From Sipunculus nudus (lineage: Eukaryota > Annelida > Sipuncula > Golfingiida > Sipunculidae), in NCBI GenBank assembly GCA_026874595.1, contig CM049322.1, forward strand, positions 10,690,400-10,754,399: DNA of 64,000 bases, given 5' to 3'. The notes beneath the pieces are model-generated. The model saw nothing but the letters and a program-made list of their open reading frames with translations. It was not told the DNA's origin and searched no databases. The translations under genes and the position numbers were made by a program. Within the stretch, counting starts at the first letter, position 1. Every line of letters begins with the position of its first letter. This document shows, piece after piece, positions 12,080 through 24,137 of this stretch.

Positions 12080-12789
12080 CAGTTTGCAAAGCTATTTATA
12101 GATACAGACAAAATGCTGGCATGTTGCCAAGTCTGTTGATCCATACTGAAAGAATCTGGCTACAATGCTCTTTTTCAAGCTGCTTATTCATAAGATTTTT
12201 TTATCAACATGTTTGGAATAGTAACAGATCCGTACAGAAAGCATGATCAGAATACAGATATATTTTATTCATGGATTTATTTCACATACAAGTTGGATAT
12301 GGACACCAGTTACAAGTTTTTTGCTCATAAGATCAGCTTGAAGTAGGTGACACCACATAAACCTCAATTTCAAATACGAGTCATGTGCCAACGTTTGCAC
12401 AAAACTTGGTGATACTAACTCCTGCTGTTTCTGAGATCAAATGACCAAGTTAAAATCCCTGTAACTCAGCAAAAAAAACCGAACTGAAACCACTTGAACA
12501 AACTTTAGAATGACTGTTTTAGAGATTGTTTCTGTGAAATACTGAACAATGTGGCTGAACAGTTTCGGAGAAGATATTTAAAGGTTTTTAAGCATTTCCC
12601 CTATAACATCTTAGTAAATTCAGAAAAAACAATGAGCAAAATCCAATAGAGTGTTTTAGATTACTGAATTTTTGCACAAAATTTGGTGATGCTAGCTTCT
12701 GCCATTTTTGGAGATAGAATGGGTACAGATGACGGCCATCAGATGATGGATGACTGCACACCATCTCATAAGCTCGCAGGTTCGCTTAA

Positions 12790-12997
12790 AATGATAAAAT
12801 AGAACAACTTGCAGCACAGGGCAAAAAATAAACATTTTCCGGGAGTTACACGGTGCTGAAATCAAAAGGAAAACATTCATAACCAGAAAATATTATGATC
12901 TGGATGTCAACTGCGTCAACTTTAACCAGACATTTTCTTTGACAAGTAGTTTACCTTTTCAGGTATTAAAATGTTAAATAAAGTGCTCTATTAACAC

Positions 12998-13062
<65 letters not shown>

Positions 13063-13786
13063 AGTAGAGCAACGTTTTTCCTAAAATGTTGGGGGACAAG
13101 CTTTTTATTTAGAAAACAGATTTTCGGAAAATTGGTCAGGGGGCTAGCAGCCAGTTCGAACGATAATTTATGAATAGCTTAACGCAATTTTACTGAGCGA
13201 ACTTAAGTGTTTCTTTACGATCTACACAACAGATGATGGACACGTATTAAACTATCAAATTTATTGAGGAGCTAGACTGGTAAAGATCAGTCTAACCTGT
13301 GTTATAGATATGTGCGTGCAATTCTTTCAACAAATGTGCTGAATGAACAGTCAAATGACATTGCCTTTATTTCGTAAATACAAATGGATTTTCGGTTCCC
13401 CATTTCAGAAAAGCAAATTTTTTAAATTCGATATTCGGAAAAAAATTGCTCCACTACATACATATGACAGGTAAATGTCTTTTGCCCAGTCAGAGCCGCT
13501 AGGAGGCAGTAGACATTCTGGCCAATTGAAAAGGAAGTATTAGCAGGGTAATTGGGAAATGTTAAAGTAGAACTTTAACGGAGTTCTTTAGTCAGCAAAA
13601 AGGTTCCATCATAAACACATTAAGCACTCACCAATATATTAAAGGAATATGTTCTTACACAACATCATTTTATAAATGTGGCATCACCAGTCCCCACATG
13701 TCTGTTCACGCCTAACCAATGAATTCTTTAAAATTTCAAGTGTTAGTACAATAATATTTACATTTATAAAATTTGTTTACTATAAA
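12790..13786. other. Spacer with (TA)n tract
   Basis: Contains the microsatellite at 13001-13059; otherwise A/T-rich, with no gene seen. Confidence 0.5.
13001..13059. repeat. (TA)n microsatellite
   Basis: About 59 bp of uninterrupted AT alternation. Confidence 0.97.
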
Positions 13787-13818
13787 CAAGGCCTACAGGC
13801 CTAATGCGAACCTGTGCA
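13787..13818 (+). mobile_element. Family-1 5' end (third copy)
   Basis: GGCCTACAGGCCTAATG followed by GCGAACCTGTGCA, matching the starts of copies A and B. It lies about 270 bp upstream of the 277-bp array. No matching 3' end was found before 17 kb, so this copy is truncated or merges into the array. Confidence 0.6.
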
Positions 13819-14089
13819 AAGTTTGGGAGAATGAATGGAGGTTTATTTTTTAAATTAAATATTGATTCTCTTAAGTCCCGCATATCTACCTTAGTCATTA
13901 TGATTTCAGCAAAATGGACGTTTTGGACCTGCAAGTTTCAGACTAGGACATTTTAAAACTAGAATATTGGTAGTCGACAAGCGACAAAGTGTATCCGAAG
14001 AACAGAGAGGGACAGGTGAAGTGAGGCATGGATTTAGTGGCAAGGGGAATAGAGTGAGGTGTGTTGCATAATAGCATAGAAGTCTGCAG

Positions 14090-15415
14090 CGTATGAGTGA
14101 TTTTATCCCAAGGCAGATGGACAGATGGATGCTGTGCATTAGTGGTTTGCCGGTGGCGCCACCAGTTTTGCCTATGATGAAGAACTATGCCAGATCTATA
14201 CACAAGCAATACTTCGGCCCAATTGGGTTCCCGAGATATGAGCTTGGATGTCTGCAGAGTAAACCTGATTGTAGGTGGCTCCATCTGTCCTAAAATCGAG
14301 AAAGCTGTCCAGGATGTATAAACCTGCAATATTTCAGGTGGATAAGTCAAACAATTTCTGAGATATGAGTGATTTTATCCCAAGGCAGATGAACAGATCA
14401 ACGCTGTGCATCATTGGTTGCAGGTGGCGCCACCAGTTTTGCCTATGATGAAGAGATATGTGAGATCTATGCACATGCACAACTTTGGCCCAATCGGTCA
14501 AACGTTTCCCCAGATATGAGCTAGGATGTCTGCAGAGTAAATGTGAATGTAGGTGGCGCCACCTGACATAAAATCAAGAAAGCTGTCCAGGATGTATAAA
14601 CCCGCAAAATTTCAAGTGGATAAGTCAAACCACTGCTGAGATATGAGTGAGTTTATCCGAAGGCAGATGGACAGATGGATGCTGTGTACAAATGGTAGCA
14701 GGTGGCGCCACCAGTTTTGTCTATGATGAGAGCTATGTGAGATCTATACACATGGAAAATTTTGGCCCAATCAGTCAAATGGTTCCCCATATATGAGCTT
14801 GGATGTCTGCAGAGTAAACCTGAATATACGTGGCGCCACCTGTCATAAAATCTGGAATGCTGTCCAGGATGTATAAACCTGGAAAATTTTAGATGGAAAA
14901 GTCAAACCACTGCTGAGAAATGAGTGATTTTAATCCAAGGCAGATGAACAGATGGATGCTGTGTATAAGTGGTTGTAGATGGTGCCAAAAGGTTTTACCT
15001 ACGATGAAGAGCTATGAGTTATCTATATACACGCAAAATTTTGGCCCAATCGGTCAAAAGGTTCCCGAGATATGAGCTTGGATGTCTGCAGAGTAAACCT
15101 GAATGTAGGTGGCGCCACCTGTCATAAAATCGGGAAAGCTGTCCAGGATGTATAAACCTCAAAATTTTAGGTGGAAAAGTCAAACCACTGCTGAGATATG
15201 AGTGATTTTATTCCGAGGCTGATGAACAGATGGATGCTGTGCATAAATGGTTGCAGATGGCGCCACCAGTTTTGCCTATGATGAGAGCTATTGAGATCTA
15301 TACACATGCAAAATTTTGGCCCAATCGGTCAAATGGTTCCCGAGATATGAGCTTGGGTGTCTGCCGAGTAAACCTGAATGTAGGTGGCGCCACCTGTCAT
15401 AAAATTGAGACAGGT
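14090..15415. repeat. ~277-bp tandem array with GGTGGCGCCACC palindromes
   Basis: About 4.7 units. ATGAGTGATTTTATCC-like starts fall near 14093, 14364, 14644, 14921 and 15199. Each unit carries GGCAGATGGACAGATGGATG, then GGTGGCGCCACCAGTTTTG, GAGATCTATACACA, GATATGAGCTTGGATGTCTG and a second GGTGGCGCCACCTGTCATA. Units differ by scattered substitutions and small indels. Short frames inside are by-products. Confidence 0.9.
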
Positions 15416-15417
15416 AC

Positions 15418-15660
15418 ATCTCCAGCTCCTGTGGTCTGGAGGTAGAGTTCAGGACTCAAAGCCAGGAGGTTAAGTGTTTGAACCGCAGCAGAGGTGATGA
15501 GACCCTTGATGGTCAGCCTCCACCATGGGGTGAGTGCTCTGCAGACTTTACAGGAAAGTCATGGGCATGTTTCACTCACAATGGCCTGGTTAATACCTGG
15601 ATATATAATAAGAGGAAAGCGTGTGCTACTACCTTGCCTTGTAGTTTGAAACCGGAATGA
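15418..15660 (+). repeat. tRNA-derived SINE-like repeat
   Basis: The head has an A-box-like TGGTCTGGAGGTAGAG and, about 45 bases on, a B-box-like GTTTGAACC, followed by a non-tRNA body (GATGAGACCCTTGATGG...). Spacing fits an internal Pol III promoter. The cloverleaf is not intact, so it is a SINE-type sequence and not a tRNA gene. It abuts the end of the 277-bp array. Confidence 0.6.
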
Positions 15661-15689
15661 AAATCTTCAAATGTACATACCGGTATCCC

Positions 15690-16050
15690 TTACCAAAACT
15701 GATGGATGGAACAGCATGGAACATGCATGGAGCATGCCTGCAATGGGTCTGGGTAATAACTCTTATTGTTTTTGGGTGCTTGGATAAGCCTGGACATACA
15801 TGGGTGAGGCATGGACATGCCTTAACATGCATGGACATGTATGGGAAACAAGAAAAAAAAATTTCAGAGACCATTTCAGGTGTAAGGTTGAACATGCCTG
15901 GATATGCATGGATTTGGCATGGTATATGCATGGGTAAAATTGACTCTAAAGATTCAGCTCTGTTAGCCAGACCTGATCGAGCTTGCATGATTCATGCATG
16001 GAGCACTTAAGATGATATATTCTGACAAAGTCAATGCATGGATTTGCCTG
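15690..16050. repeat. CATGCATGG-rich degenerate repeat, cluster 1
   Basis: Many variants of ATGCATGGA and ATGCCTGGATA at irregular spacing. The same motif set recurs at 20200-20310 and 22725-22930. Both strands are open for over 110 codons only because the motif lacks stops; no domain is seen. Confidence 0.65.
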
Positions 16051-17309
16051 GGACAAAAGTCACCTGCAAAATTAGTAGGAATTTCTGACTTAGCATGGGG
16101 AACTAAAGATTAGCTTTTCTGAAAAAGTCTATCCCTGGAATTGCCTGAAGCAAAGGATTCAAAACTATAACTGTCATGTGACACCCATGTCTGTATAACT
16201 GCCTGGTGAGGGTCTCCATGCAGCATCTAGGTGTTACAGTCATTTTGAACAGGAGAAGTGATGTACCTAAACTCCAATCGCCTAAAATCTCGTAGAACAG
16301 GAGTCATCATCCTTGGCATCTCTGTTGGTAAGTATTTCAAAGAAAAATTCAAATGAACATATTGTTATTTATCCTCAATATGGAGAATGCACATGAGAAA
16401 TCCATCTGTAAACATTACCAGATTTGCTCATGAATAAATGTTGCTAACACTGATACTGTTTTTAGTTCAGAATAAGCCATTTCAGTGTTTAACATTCTAT
16501 CATGCATGAATAGTCTATTAATGTTTTGAGCCAAATCAGAAGAAAATTAGACGCTCCCCTTAACTTTTAATTCTGAATATGTTGGTTGATACCGGCATAC
16601 TGAATGTGACAAGTACTGTCTGTGGTATTACTAGGTCAAGGACACTCAAGGGGGATAGGTCAGTTGATATACACTGTTTATCTATCAGAGTTTCTATACC
16701 AGTTGTGCAGTCAGTACAGTTACTGAAGTCACTTACATCACAAAAGAATGTTAAATTTGAGTTTTAAGCAAAGAGAGCACCTGCCTACAGTTGAGAGAGG
16801 CCTTTCAGTTCTGGTTTCATGCATAATATCATGAAAGATATGCAGAAGTCACCTGTGTTAAGTTAGTGAAATATTACATCTCTGTGAGTAAAATATAACA
16901 TCTCTGTGAATGATTTTGGAACTAAAATTATGGAAATATTTCTTTTTTTTATGCTTTTTTTCTGCATTACTACAATTTGACTTATATAAATAGTTAAATT
17001 TTATATAACTCGTTCATCACATAATTCAGAAATATTCTAATATAGTTTGCTACCTCACAGGGTCCATCAGAGAGGGAGGAAGAAATCTGAAGAATGTTGC
17101 CAAGAGTGTTCAGAAATCCAAGTGAAGGTATTATCAGTACATTTCAAACTGCTACGGCTGGCACACTTTGAGTTTCATTTTTGTGAACATGGTGTCTATT
17201 CATATAGTTTTGTGGAGATGAGTTTTGACTAATGTCATATCACTTTGTTGTCATGTAAGATAAGATTTACATCTTACTAGTACAGAACCCAGCGATCAAC
17301 GCTGTTCAT
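16051..17309. other. Non-coding, no gene seen
   Basis: A/T-rich spacer. The 62-codon frame at 16579 and the 61-codon frame at 17047 have no recognisable motif. Confidence 0.45.
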
Positions 17310-17411
17310 ATACCTCCCGGATGTCAAGTTAGAAGAATCTAGGTCCAATGGTTACAATTTTTGCCTTGGTAACGTAGGACCCCATCTCTGAAGGTTTCAA
17401 GATTAGAGAAA
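17310..17411 (+). repeat. Fragment of the ~250-bp unit of family 2
   Basis: CTCCCGGATGTCAAGTTAGA and AGGTCCAATGGTTACAATTT match the units in the 51.3-54.1 kb array. The fragment ends where family-1 copy B begins, suggesting copy B inserted into or next to an older family-2 piece. Confidence 0.6.
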
Positions 17412-19506
17412 ACAAGGCCTACAGGCCTAATGCGAACCTGTGCATTGGGAAATACACCAGGTATAATGTTTCAATGCTGGTCCATTAATTTTCATGTATA
17501 TGAACAATGCAAGTACTAAATATTTTAAATAAGAAACAATTACACAAACAACACTGCTGAAATTCTGGCATGGGTGCACACAACACAAAAACGATTGTAC
17601 CTGGCACCACCATGCAGTCTTGTACACAACGAAGCTATCAGGGATATACACATATGCCAATTTTCAGACTGATATATCAAACCCCTCCTGAGAAATAAGC
17701 TGAGACACACATTGTGAAAAAAATTATTGTAGGTGGCACCACCAGTCTTGTATACGACAAAGCTATTCGATATGTATAAATATGCCCAATTTCATCAAAG
17801 AATACCATCAAAGACGCATAGACAGGTCAAAATATATGTCCAATACATCAAACTTCCCCAGAGTTTGATGCACTGGGCTGACAAGGCTTAGGTGAGTAAG
17901 GCAGTTGCCCCCGAGTGACCTGTGACAAATTGCTGCCTCAAGCTACTGAGTAAACTCTTGACCTGCACCTGGCTAGACTGAGTGAACTTTTGACCTGTGC
18001 CTGGCTGCACTGAGTGAACTCTTGACCTGTTGCATAATCTGACACAGCTGGCAGTCTGCCAAAGCTATAAATAGATTCAGGCTGAACTTTGGTGCCAAAT
18101 ATGATGCAGTGAGCAGTCTGCAAAGCTATAAATAGAATGCAGCTACTGCACTGAGTGAACTCTTGACCTATACCTGGCTGCACTTCTTCCAATCCTGGCA
18201 CTGTGCTAAAACTAATTATAGAGCTGACATCATCTTGGCTACAATGGCCAACATCATGGCACTGGCAATCTGCCAATGGTAAACCATGTGCTGCCATCTG
18301 AACACAAAAGTGGTCCCTACTTGAAATAACTTTGAAATTTATTTTCCCAATACAAAATGCTTTTCAGCTGACTCTTTATAAAAAAAAGAAATCAGGAATA
18401 TATGTAAAATTATTACAGATGCATACTGAATGCAAAATTAAAATACAGATATATCTCATTGATGGCAAATTCTTGAATTAAGTTGAGTAGGGATACCAAT
18501 AATTTATAATCCACGCACAATTGTCTTTATATAGCCACAGAGAGCTGAATATCCATGGTTATAACATTGCCTAGTATGATGAATAACTTAAATCATAAAT
18601 CTAAATTTTTTAAAAGCTCTTAAAAAATTTTCTTGTCAATATTAACCAAAGATAACCGGAAATCTAAATGTCTAGTGGCATGATGTAATTGATGCTGATA
18701 AACTGGTGCCAGGCTAGATGTAACAGCATCACACAGCTAACGTATATGGTAAAATGACTCAAGCGATTTTTGAGAAGAAGATCTTTGTAGCCACTGAGCT
18801 AAAATGGGCTTATATGGCATATGACTAAATTCAGCTTCCCATAACTTAGGCAAAAGTCACTGAAAAGAGACCATTTGAACAAACTTCAGAAAGCAATACC
18901 CTAGGATCATTTCTTTGCGATATTAAACATTTTGGCCATATGGTTTCAGAGAAGAAGTTTTTTGTAGCCCTCAGTGTGATACAGGCACTGATGACCCTGT
19001 ACAAAAAAGGCCGATGCAGGTGGCGCCACCAATACCTCAATTTCAGATATGACCTATGTGACCAACATTAACATAAAATTTGGTGATGATAGCTACAGCC
19101 GTTTCTGAGATTTAAATTTTAATATGCTTTTTTGCACAGTTTACAAAGTTCAACCACCTGTATCTCGGCCAAAAATCTTTGAACTTGAACCATTTGAACA
19201 AATTTGAGAAAAATTGTTCCAGGAATCATTTCTGTGAAATATTGGTCAATTTGGCTGGACAGTTTCGGAGAAGAAGATTTTTAAAGCTTTTTCAGCTTTT
19301 TCCCTATAAAATCTAAGAAAATGCTGTTAGGAAAAAAATAAACACAAACGGGTAGTTTTTTGGATGACTGATTATTTGCAAAAAAATTGGTGATGCTAGC
19401 TTCTGCCGTTTTTGATATAGCTATGGTTAACGTACAGACGACGCACGACGCACGACGCACGATGGACGACGCCACATCATCGCATAAGCTCACAGGTTCG
19501 CTTAAT
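17412..19506 (+). mobile_element. Interspersed element family 1, copy B
   Basis: The 5' end is GGCCTACAGGCCTAATG plus GCGAACCTGTG. The 3' end is CATAAGCTCACAGGTTCGCTTAA. GCGAACCTGTG and CACAGGTTCGC are perfect 11-bp reverse complements. An (ACGACGC)n microsatellite (about 19436-19470) precedes the 3' end. Interior modules match copy A: ~125-bp units (17570-17860), ~40-bp CTGAGTGAACTCTTGACCTG units (17940-18030), the GGCAGTCTGCCAAAGC segment, and GGTGATGCTAGCTTCTGCC near the 3' end. One exact GGTGGCGCCACC lies at 19019-19030. No coding capacity. Confidence 0.65.
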
Positions 19507-19860
19507 ATATGTAAAAAATTAAAAGAAATACAGGTGGCACCACCAGTCTGCAGGAACTGATGAAACACACAATGATCAACATGCATGCAAAGAATAATGG
19601 TGATCAATGCAAAAGTTGTTCAGATGCTGGAGCTTTTGTATCAATTTTTTTTTTATTATTCCGGGGGGGGGGGGGGTACTTCTGAAAATATGGGTAACAG
19701 AGACCTAATTTCAGGTTTTCCAGGAGATTTCATGGACCTCCTGGATGTCAAGTTAGAGGATTCAAGGTCCAGTAGTTACCATTTGTGCCTAGTTAACAGA
19801 CAGACGCACAAAGAGTGGTCACTATAGCTTAGATGAATTTCAGACAGCTGAGCTAAAAAT
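19507..19860 (+). mobile_element. Family-2 3' terminal fragment
   Basis: Contains one ~250-bp unit (GGTGGCACCACCAGTCTGCA, a long G run near 19663, GGGTAACAGAGACCTAATTT, AGTTACCATTTGTGCC) and ends CTATAGCTTAGATGAATTTC...CAGCTGAGCTAAAAAT. The same 3' end occurs at 22683-22720. No 5' end is present, so it is truncated against family-1 copy B. Confidence 0.6.
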
Positions 19861-20400
19861 TGTAGCCCAGTACAGGAAGAAAAGAGACATCACATAATCA
19901 CTGTAAGATAAAACATGGACAAAAAGCAAAGAAAATAAAAAGTTATAAAAGACTGGTGAATAGTGCAGTACCGTGATCTTTGCACCTTTTCAAGTGATTT
20001 AAAAAATTCTTTATAGACTATTCTGCCATTTATCATAGCACAATAAAATATCCTGTTAACACAAAGTTGCCTTGTTCTGCATTCAAACACAAGTGTACAA
20101 TGAGGTAAAACATTAAAGAAGTGTGGAAATGGTACATAACAAAGAGGTAATGACATTCTGCTGATTTATATTTTAAGTTAAATATTAAATCTGTTCTTGT
20201 CAGATGCATGGAACATGCCTGGATAAGGTCCTTGCATATTCCATTCATATCCATGCATTGTAAAGATGCATGGAACCTGCCTGGATACGATGCATGCATG
20301 TTCCATGCAGCTTGCTTGAGATTTTAATCTCATGAATAATTAATATATGTGCATGTAAATTAAAAAATGCACGAATTAAATCATACAAGAACTTAAAAAA
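19861..20400. other. Spacer with CATGCATGG cluster 2
   Basis: Mostly A/T-rich. At 20200-20310 it holds repeated ATGCATGGAAC and TGCCTGGATA motifs like those at 15690-16050. Confidence 0.55.
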
Positions 20401-22720
20401 ACAAGTGACCCATGGGTCACTGTGCTCAGCTGAAGTTGACCTTGAAGGTAAAAATCTAAAATAATATCAAATGGAGATCAAGTCTATGAGGAAGAGGTAA
20501 TATAAGCCATGGTTGGTTTATGTGATTGTTTTGTATTGATGAGCAAGAAATTGTTGCAAATAATATTGTTTTACCTGACCATGGGTTTTCTAATGTTGAA
20601 ACTGAAGCATGTGAGCAGTTTGTGAACAAATGATATGTACTTTTACCATGATCATAAGTTGGCTTTTTGATTAACTGTTGACATTTCAGTAGTTTACACA
20701 TTTGTTCAATTAAATCTATTTTTTATAATATGTATTATTAAATATATGTATTTTTTTTTTATTTTATGAAATGTATACAGTTGAAATATAACTAATGTCT
20801 CCAGTCCACAGATGAAAGGACTTGGTGGTGGTGGTGGTTTTTTTTAAAAAAGGACAGACAGACTGGTAGACAAACAAAGCTGATATTATATTAAGTTTCA
20901 ATTATTTCTGAATTTGTTTATTATATCAAATTTGTTTAAAGTTTAATATCTGCAATAAACTAATGAATATTTAATTTGCTTTCAAATATCAGACTTAAAT
21001 AGCTTAGTTCAAAATACATACAGCAAATGAAAGTCTTTTCAACAGTGCTGATAGGAATACTTTCATAATTAATATATATTTAATGATAACGGGGATATGA
21101 TGGACAGAGCTGATCACTTTATATTCCGTTCTCCAAAGGCAAGAATATGTTTCAATAAGATCTTAATTTTTCTAATCCTATTATTTTGTAATAAAATAAA
21201 TTTTACACATTTGCAATAAAAACTTATGTCCAAGTGCACAGGAATCAATGGCGGGGGGGGGGGGGGGAGAAGGGGGGGGGGCAAACAAAGCCTGACCTGC
21301 AATTCTGCTGAGGCAGGAAAATAATAATCAAATTTGTGTTAGATCCTCATCTTTTTATTACATCATTTTTTTATTATAAGTTTATACTGATATACATTTC
21401 CAATATAACATATATATCTGAATATAAAAGTTGATTCATATTTCTAAATTGCATCATCATAAATCTCAATCTTGTAAGATAACAGCACATCATGCATAAC
21501 AATAAATATCTAAAAATAATACTTGATTCAGATTTTTACAATTTTATCCTTTATTTACTATATTTATCCATAATTTGCTTCATATTTATAAATTTAAGCA
21601 TACTGATTGGTTTAATTATATTTGTTAAAATCATTTAAGAGAAAACTGATTTCTTTAAAAATGCTACATAAACACAACATGGCATCTTCCAGATTACACC
21701 TTGAATGACTTTTTCAAGGAAAGTTTTTGTATATTGGAGTGGAAATAGCATTACAATTAAAGAGATACAGTGAAAACAATAACAATTACTGCATAACACT
21801 TGGTGGGTTAGGTTTATAGGGGGGGGGGTGGTGATATGAGAATAACTGTACACCTGTCACAGCAGGGGATCTCCCCCAGTGACTGTAACAAATCAGAAAC
21901 CCTGGCATAGCTGACTTCCAGTGACCTGGAGTGGGACCCTGCATCTGGACAAAGGAAATTAGTACAATAGATCCTCAAGAAAAAAATCAATAACTAGCCT
22001 AATTTCCAAACTTTTATTTGCAAATTTCATATATAAACAATTTAAATCCTTATGTTTACATGCTGTGAAAATTAAATCAATAGTACTTACAGGAAAAAAA
22101 AGTGCGGTGGTCAAAGTTGGGCAAAATTTAAGGTACTGATTTTATTTTAATGCTAATAACTTAAAAAATTTACAAAATTCAGATCTAATTTTGGGTAAAC
22201 AATTGAATCTTAATTAAACAAAGTTATATAATTGGGAAAATAGTCTCTAATTTAAAAATTGTTCACATGTTAAGTGAGTAAATATTTCCTGATTTTTATT
22301 TACAAAGTCCATTATGTCTGGTACAATAAATTAAAGAAATTTTACTTAGCGGACTTAATTTCTGGCATGTATATAGGAAATATATAAGAGATAACATCTG
22401 GTAAATATTAAGAGAAACAGATTAAGGCTGATATAAGGTAGACCTGAAATGTGATAATAGGATTTTATGGGAAATTTGAGGTTTTTCCTGTATATCTCAA
22501 AGGAACGAAGTCCTGTTGACCCAATTTTTGGTATTATAGGAGATTTTGGGGACATCTAACAGTGTGCCGAATTTTGGATTCCTAGGTCTAATGGTTTCAA
22601 AACGTGCTCGTCTAACAGACGGACAGACGGACAGACGGACGGACGGCTAGACGGATGGATGAACGACGGACAATGGACCAGGACTATAGCTCAGATGAAT
22701 TACAGTCAGCTGAGCTAAAA
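20401..22720 (+). mobile_element. Interspersed element family 2, full-length copy
   Basis: Starts ACAAGTGACCCATGGGTCAC (a palindrome) followed by GCTCAGCTGA. Ends with ACTATAGCTCAGATGAATT and TCAGCTGAGCTAAAAAT. GCTCAGCTGA and TCAGCTGAGC are perfect 10-bp reverse complements. A (GACGGACA)n microsatellite sits just before the 3' end (about 22617-22660), as the ACGACGC tract does in family 1. The interior is A/T-rich with G runs near 21244-21280 and 21820. I see no transposase, Rep or helicase motif. Similar to Helentron-derived or pearl-like elements of molluscs by architecture only. Confidence 0.6.
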
Positions 22721-22724
22721 ATAC

Positions 22725-22930
22725 ATGCATGGCTATACCCATGCATGTCCAGGCATCATCCATGCATTTCCAGACATAATACATGCATGATCCATGCGTG
22801 ATCCAAGCATTTTTTGTTTACTATCTACACATATGAGGTCCCCTCTCATAATTTTTGTAAGTCCATGCATGGAAAACCAAGAAATACATGCCTGCTTTAT
22901 GCATTGTATAGATGCATATGTTTCTGTAAG
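22725..22930. repeat. CATGCATGG-rich degenerate repeat, cluster 3
   Basis: CATGCATG and its variants recur about every 10-20 bp, followed by GGATACCAAGTAA near 22927. In reverse complement this matches the order in cluster 1 (GGTATCCCTTACC then ATGCATGG motifs), so the clusters are copies of one repeat. Confidence 0.6.
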
Positions 22931-24137
22931 GGATACCAAGTAAACTAGCAATACTTGTTTTTGTACATTTGATCTACGAATCTGAAATTCAGCAAAAAGA
23001 TAGCTAGGGCTGAAAGGAGTACTGGAGTCCAGGTAATACGTATCAAGTACTTGATTCCCAGATATGCACTTGAGTATTTGTGTATACATGTACATGCATA
23101 TCTGAATATTACTGTTAACTTACAGGCAGTCTGTAAGACATGTTACTGGATTAACATTATACATAATAATCACACTGTACAGTTTATTTTAAAGGGACTG
23201 ACATTTATGAGTTATATGCCTTTGAATGGATATTTACGCTGTTTAATTTTAGTATTAATATCTATTCCTTTGTTTGCGATAAAGTTAAGCAGTCACAAAG
23301 TAAAATTTATGCATATTTTGCATTGGTAAACATATGTCCTTTTAATCTTTACAGCGTTGCCATGGTAACAAACACTCAAGTCCGAGTAGGGTCATGCCTA
23401 TGGGATACTAGAGTTTAAAAAAATGAAATTCCTTTAATAAAATACTGAGATAAAACTGGCAACTTTGATACCTCCCTGAATCATTGCCTAATCATATGTC
23501 ATTCCATACCATAACAAATCCCTAAAACCCACAATTGTGTACAATACAAGATTTCATGGACCCCTTGTTATTACATTACTCAAATCAGAAGTCACCTTTT
23601 TTTCGTTGGTCTTGATGTGTCTACACAGCTTTTGGCATCATGTGCCTAATCACAGGTGAGTGAGATGGCTGATGTATGGCACAAGTGCAGGTGCATTGCT
23701 GGTTGGAACAGGGGATACATCCTCAGGGCTGCAGTTCCCACCCCACACCTTCATCAGTGCTGCGCTTGAGGTGGTTGTGGTGTTTTTTTTTTCCATATCC
23801 TGAAATCTCTGCAAAAGGATTTCACACATTTATTATATTTTATATAACATCATTATCTACTCTGTCTAAAACACTCCTATTTTTTTTTTAGTTATCATTT
23901 CAACTGTTATATCAGTTATATAATAGACACAAACTTTATAAAGCTGTATAATGCATTTAAGTTTTAAAGCAAAGAGGCAAACTGACCACAGAATTACCCC
24001 AGCTGGTCAGTTTAGTCAGTTGCTATTTGAGGCTATATATTGGTCATATCCCATAAAACCCAGGCTTACCATGAAAACCCGCTGGGCTGGGCTTTATGCT
24101 TAAAACTTGGGTTTTGCCCAAACCTAGAACTTGATAG
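22931..24137. other. Non-coding, no gene seen
   Basis: A/T-rich. Frames at 23051 and 23676 lack recognisable motifs. Confidence 0.5.

Larger units (their letters stand above)
9190..12789 (+). mobile_element. Interspersed element family 1, copy A
   Basis: Starts with the near-palindrome AGGCCTACAGGCCT followed by GCGAACCTGTG. Ends with CATAAGCTCGCAGGTTCGCTTAA, where CGCAGGTTCGC is the inverted partner of the 5' motif with one mismatch. Copy B (17412-19506) has the same ends and homologous modules. Inside are small tandem arrays: ~280-bp units (about 9510-10560), two 127-bp units (10600-10870), ~125-bp units with GGTGG(C/T)(G/A)CCACC cores (10970-11400) and ~40-bp CTGCACTGAGTGAACTCTTG units (11480-11570). 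No coding capacity. The layout resembles bivalve pearl or Helentron-derived (HINE) elements; that placement is inference. Confidence 0.6.

Noticed and set aside
14090-15415. CRISPR-like array
   Set aside because: Units are ~277 bp and homologous throughout, without short repeats separated by unique spacers; the context is eukaryotic.
15629-16010. Overlapping 117-119-codon frames on both strands
   Set aside because: Both arise from the CATGCATGG repeat, which lacks stop codons; no domain.
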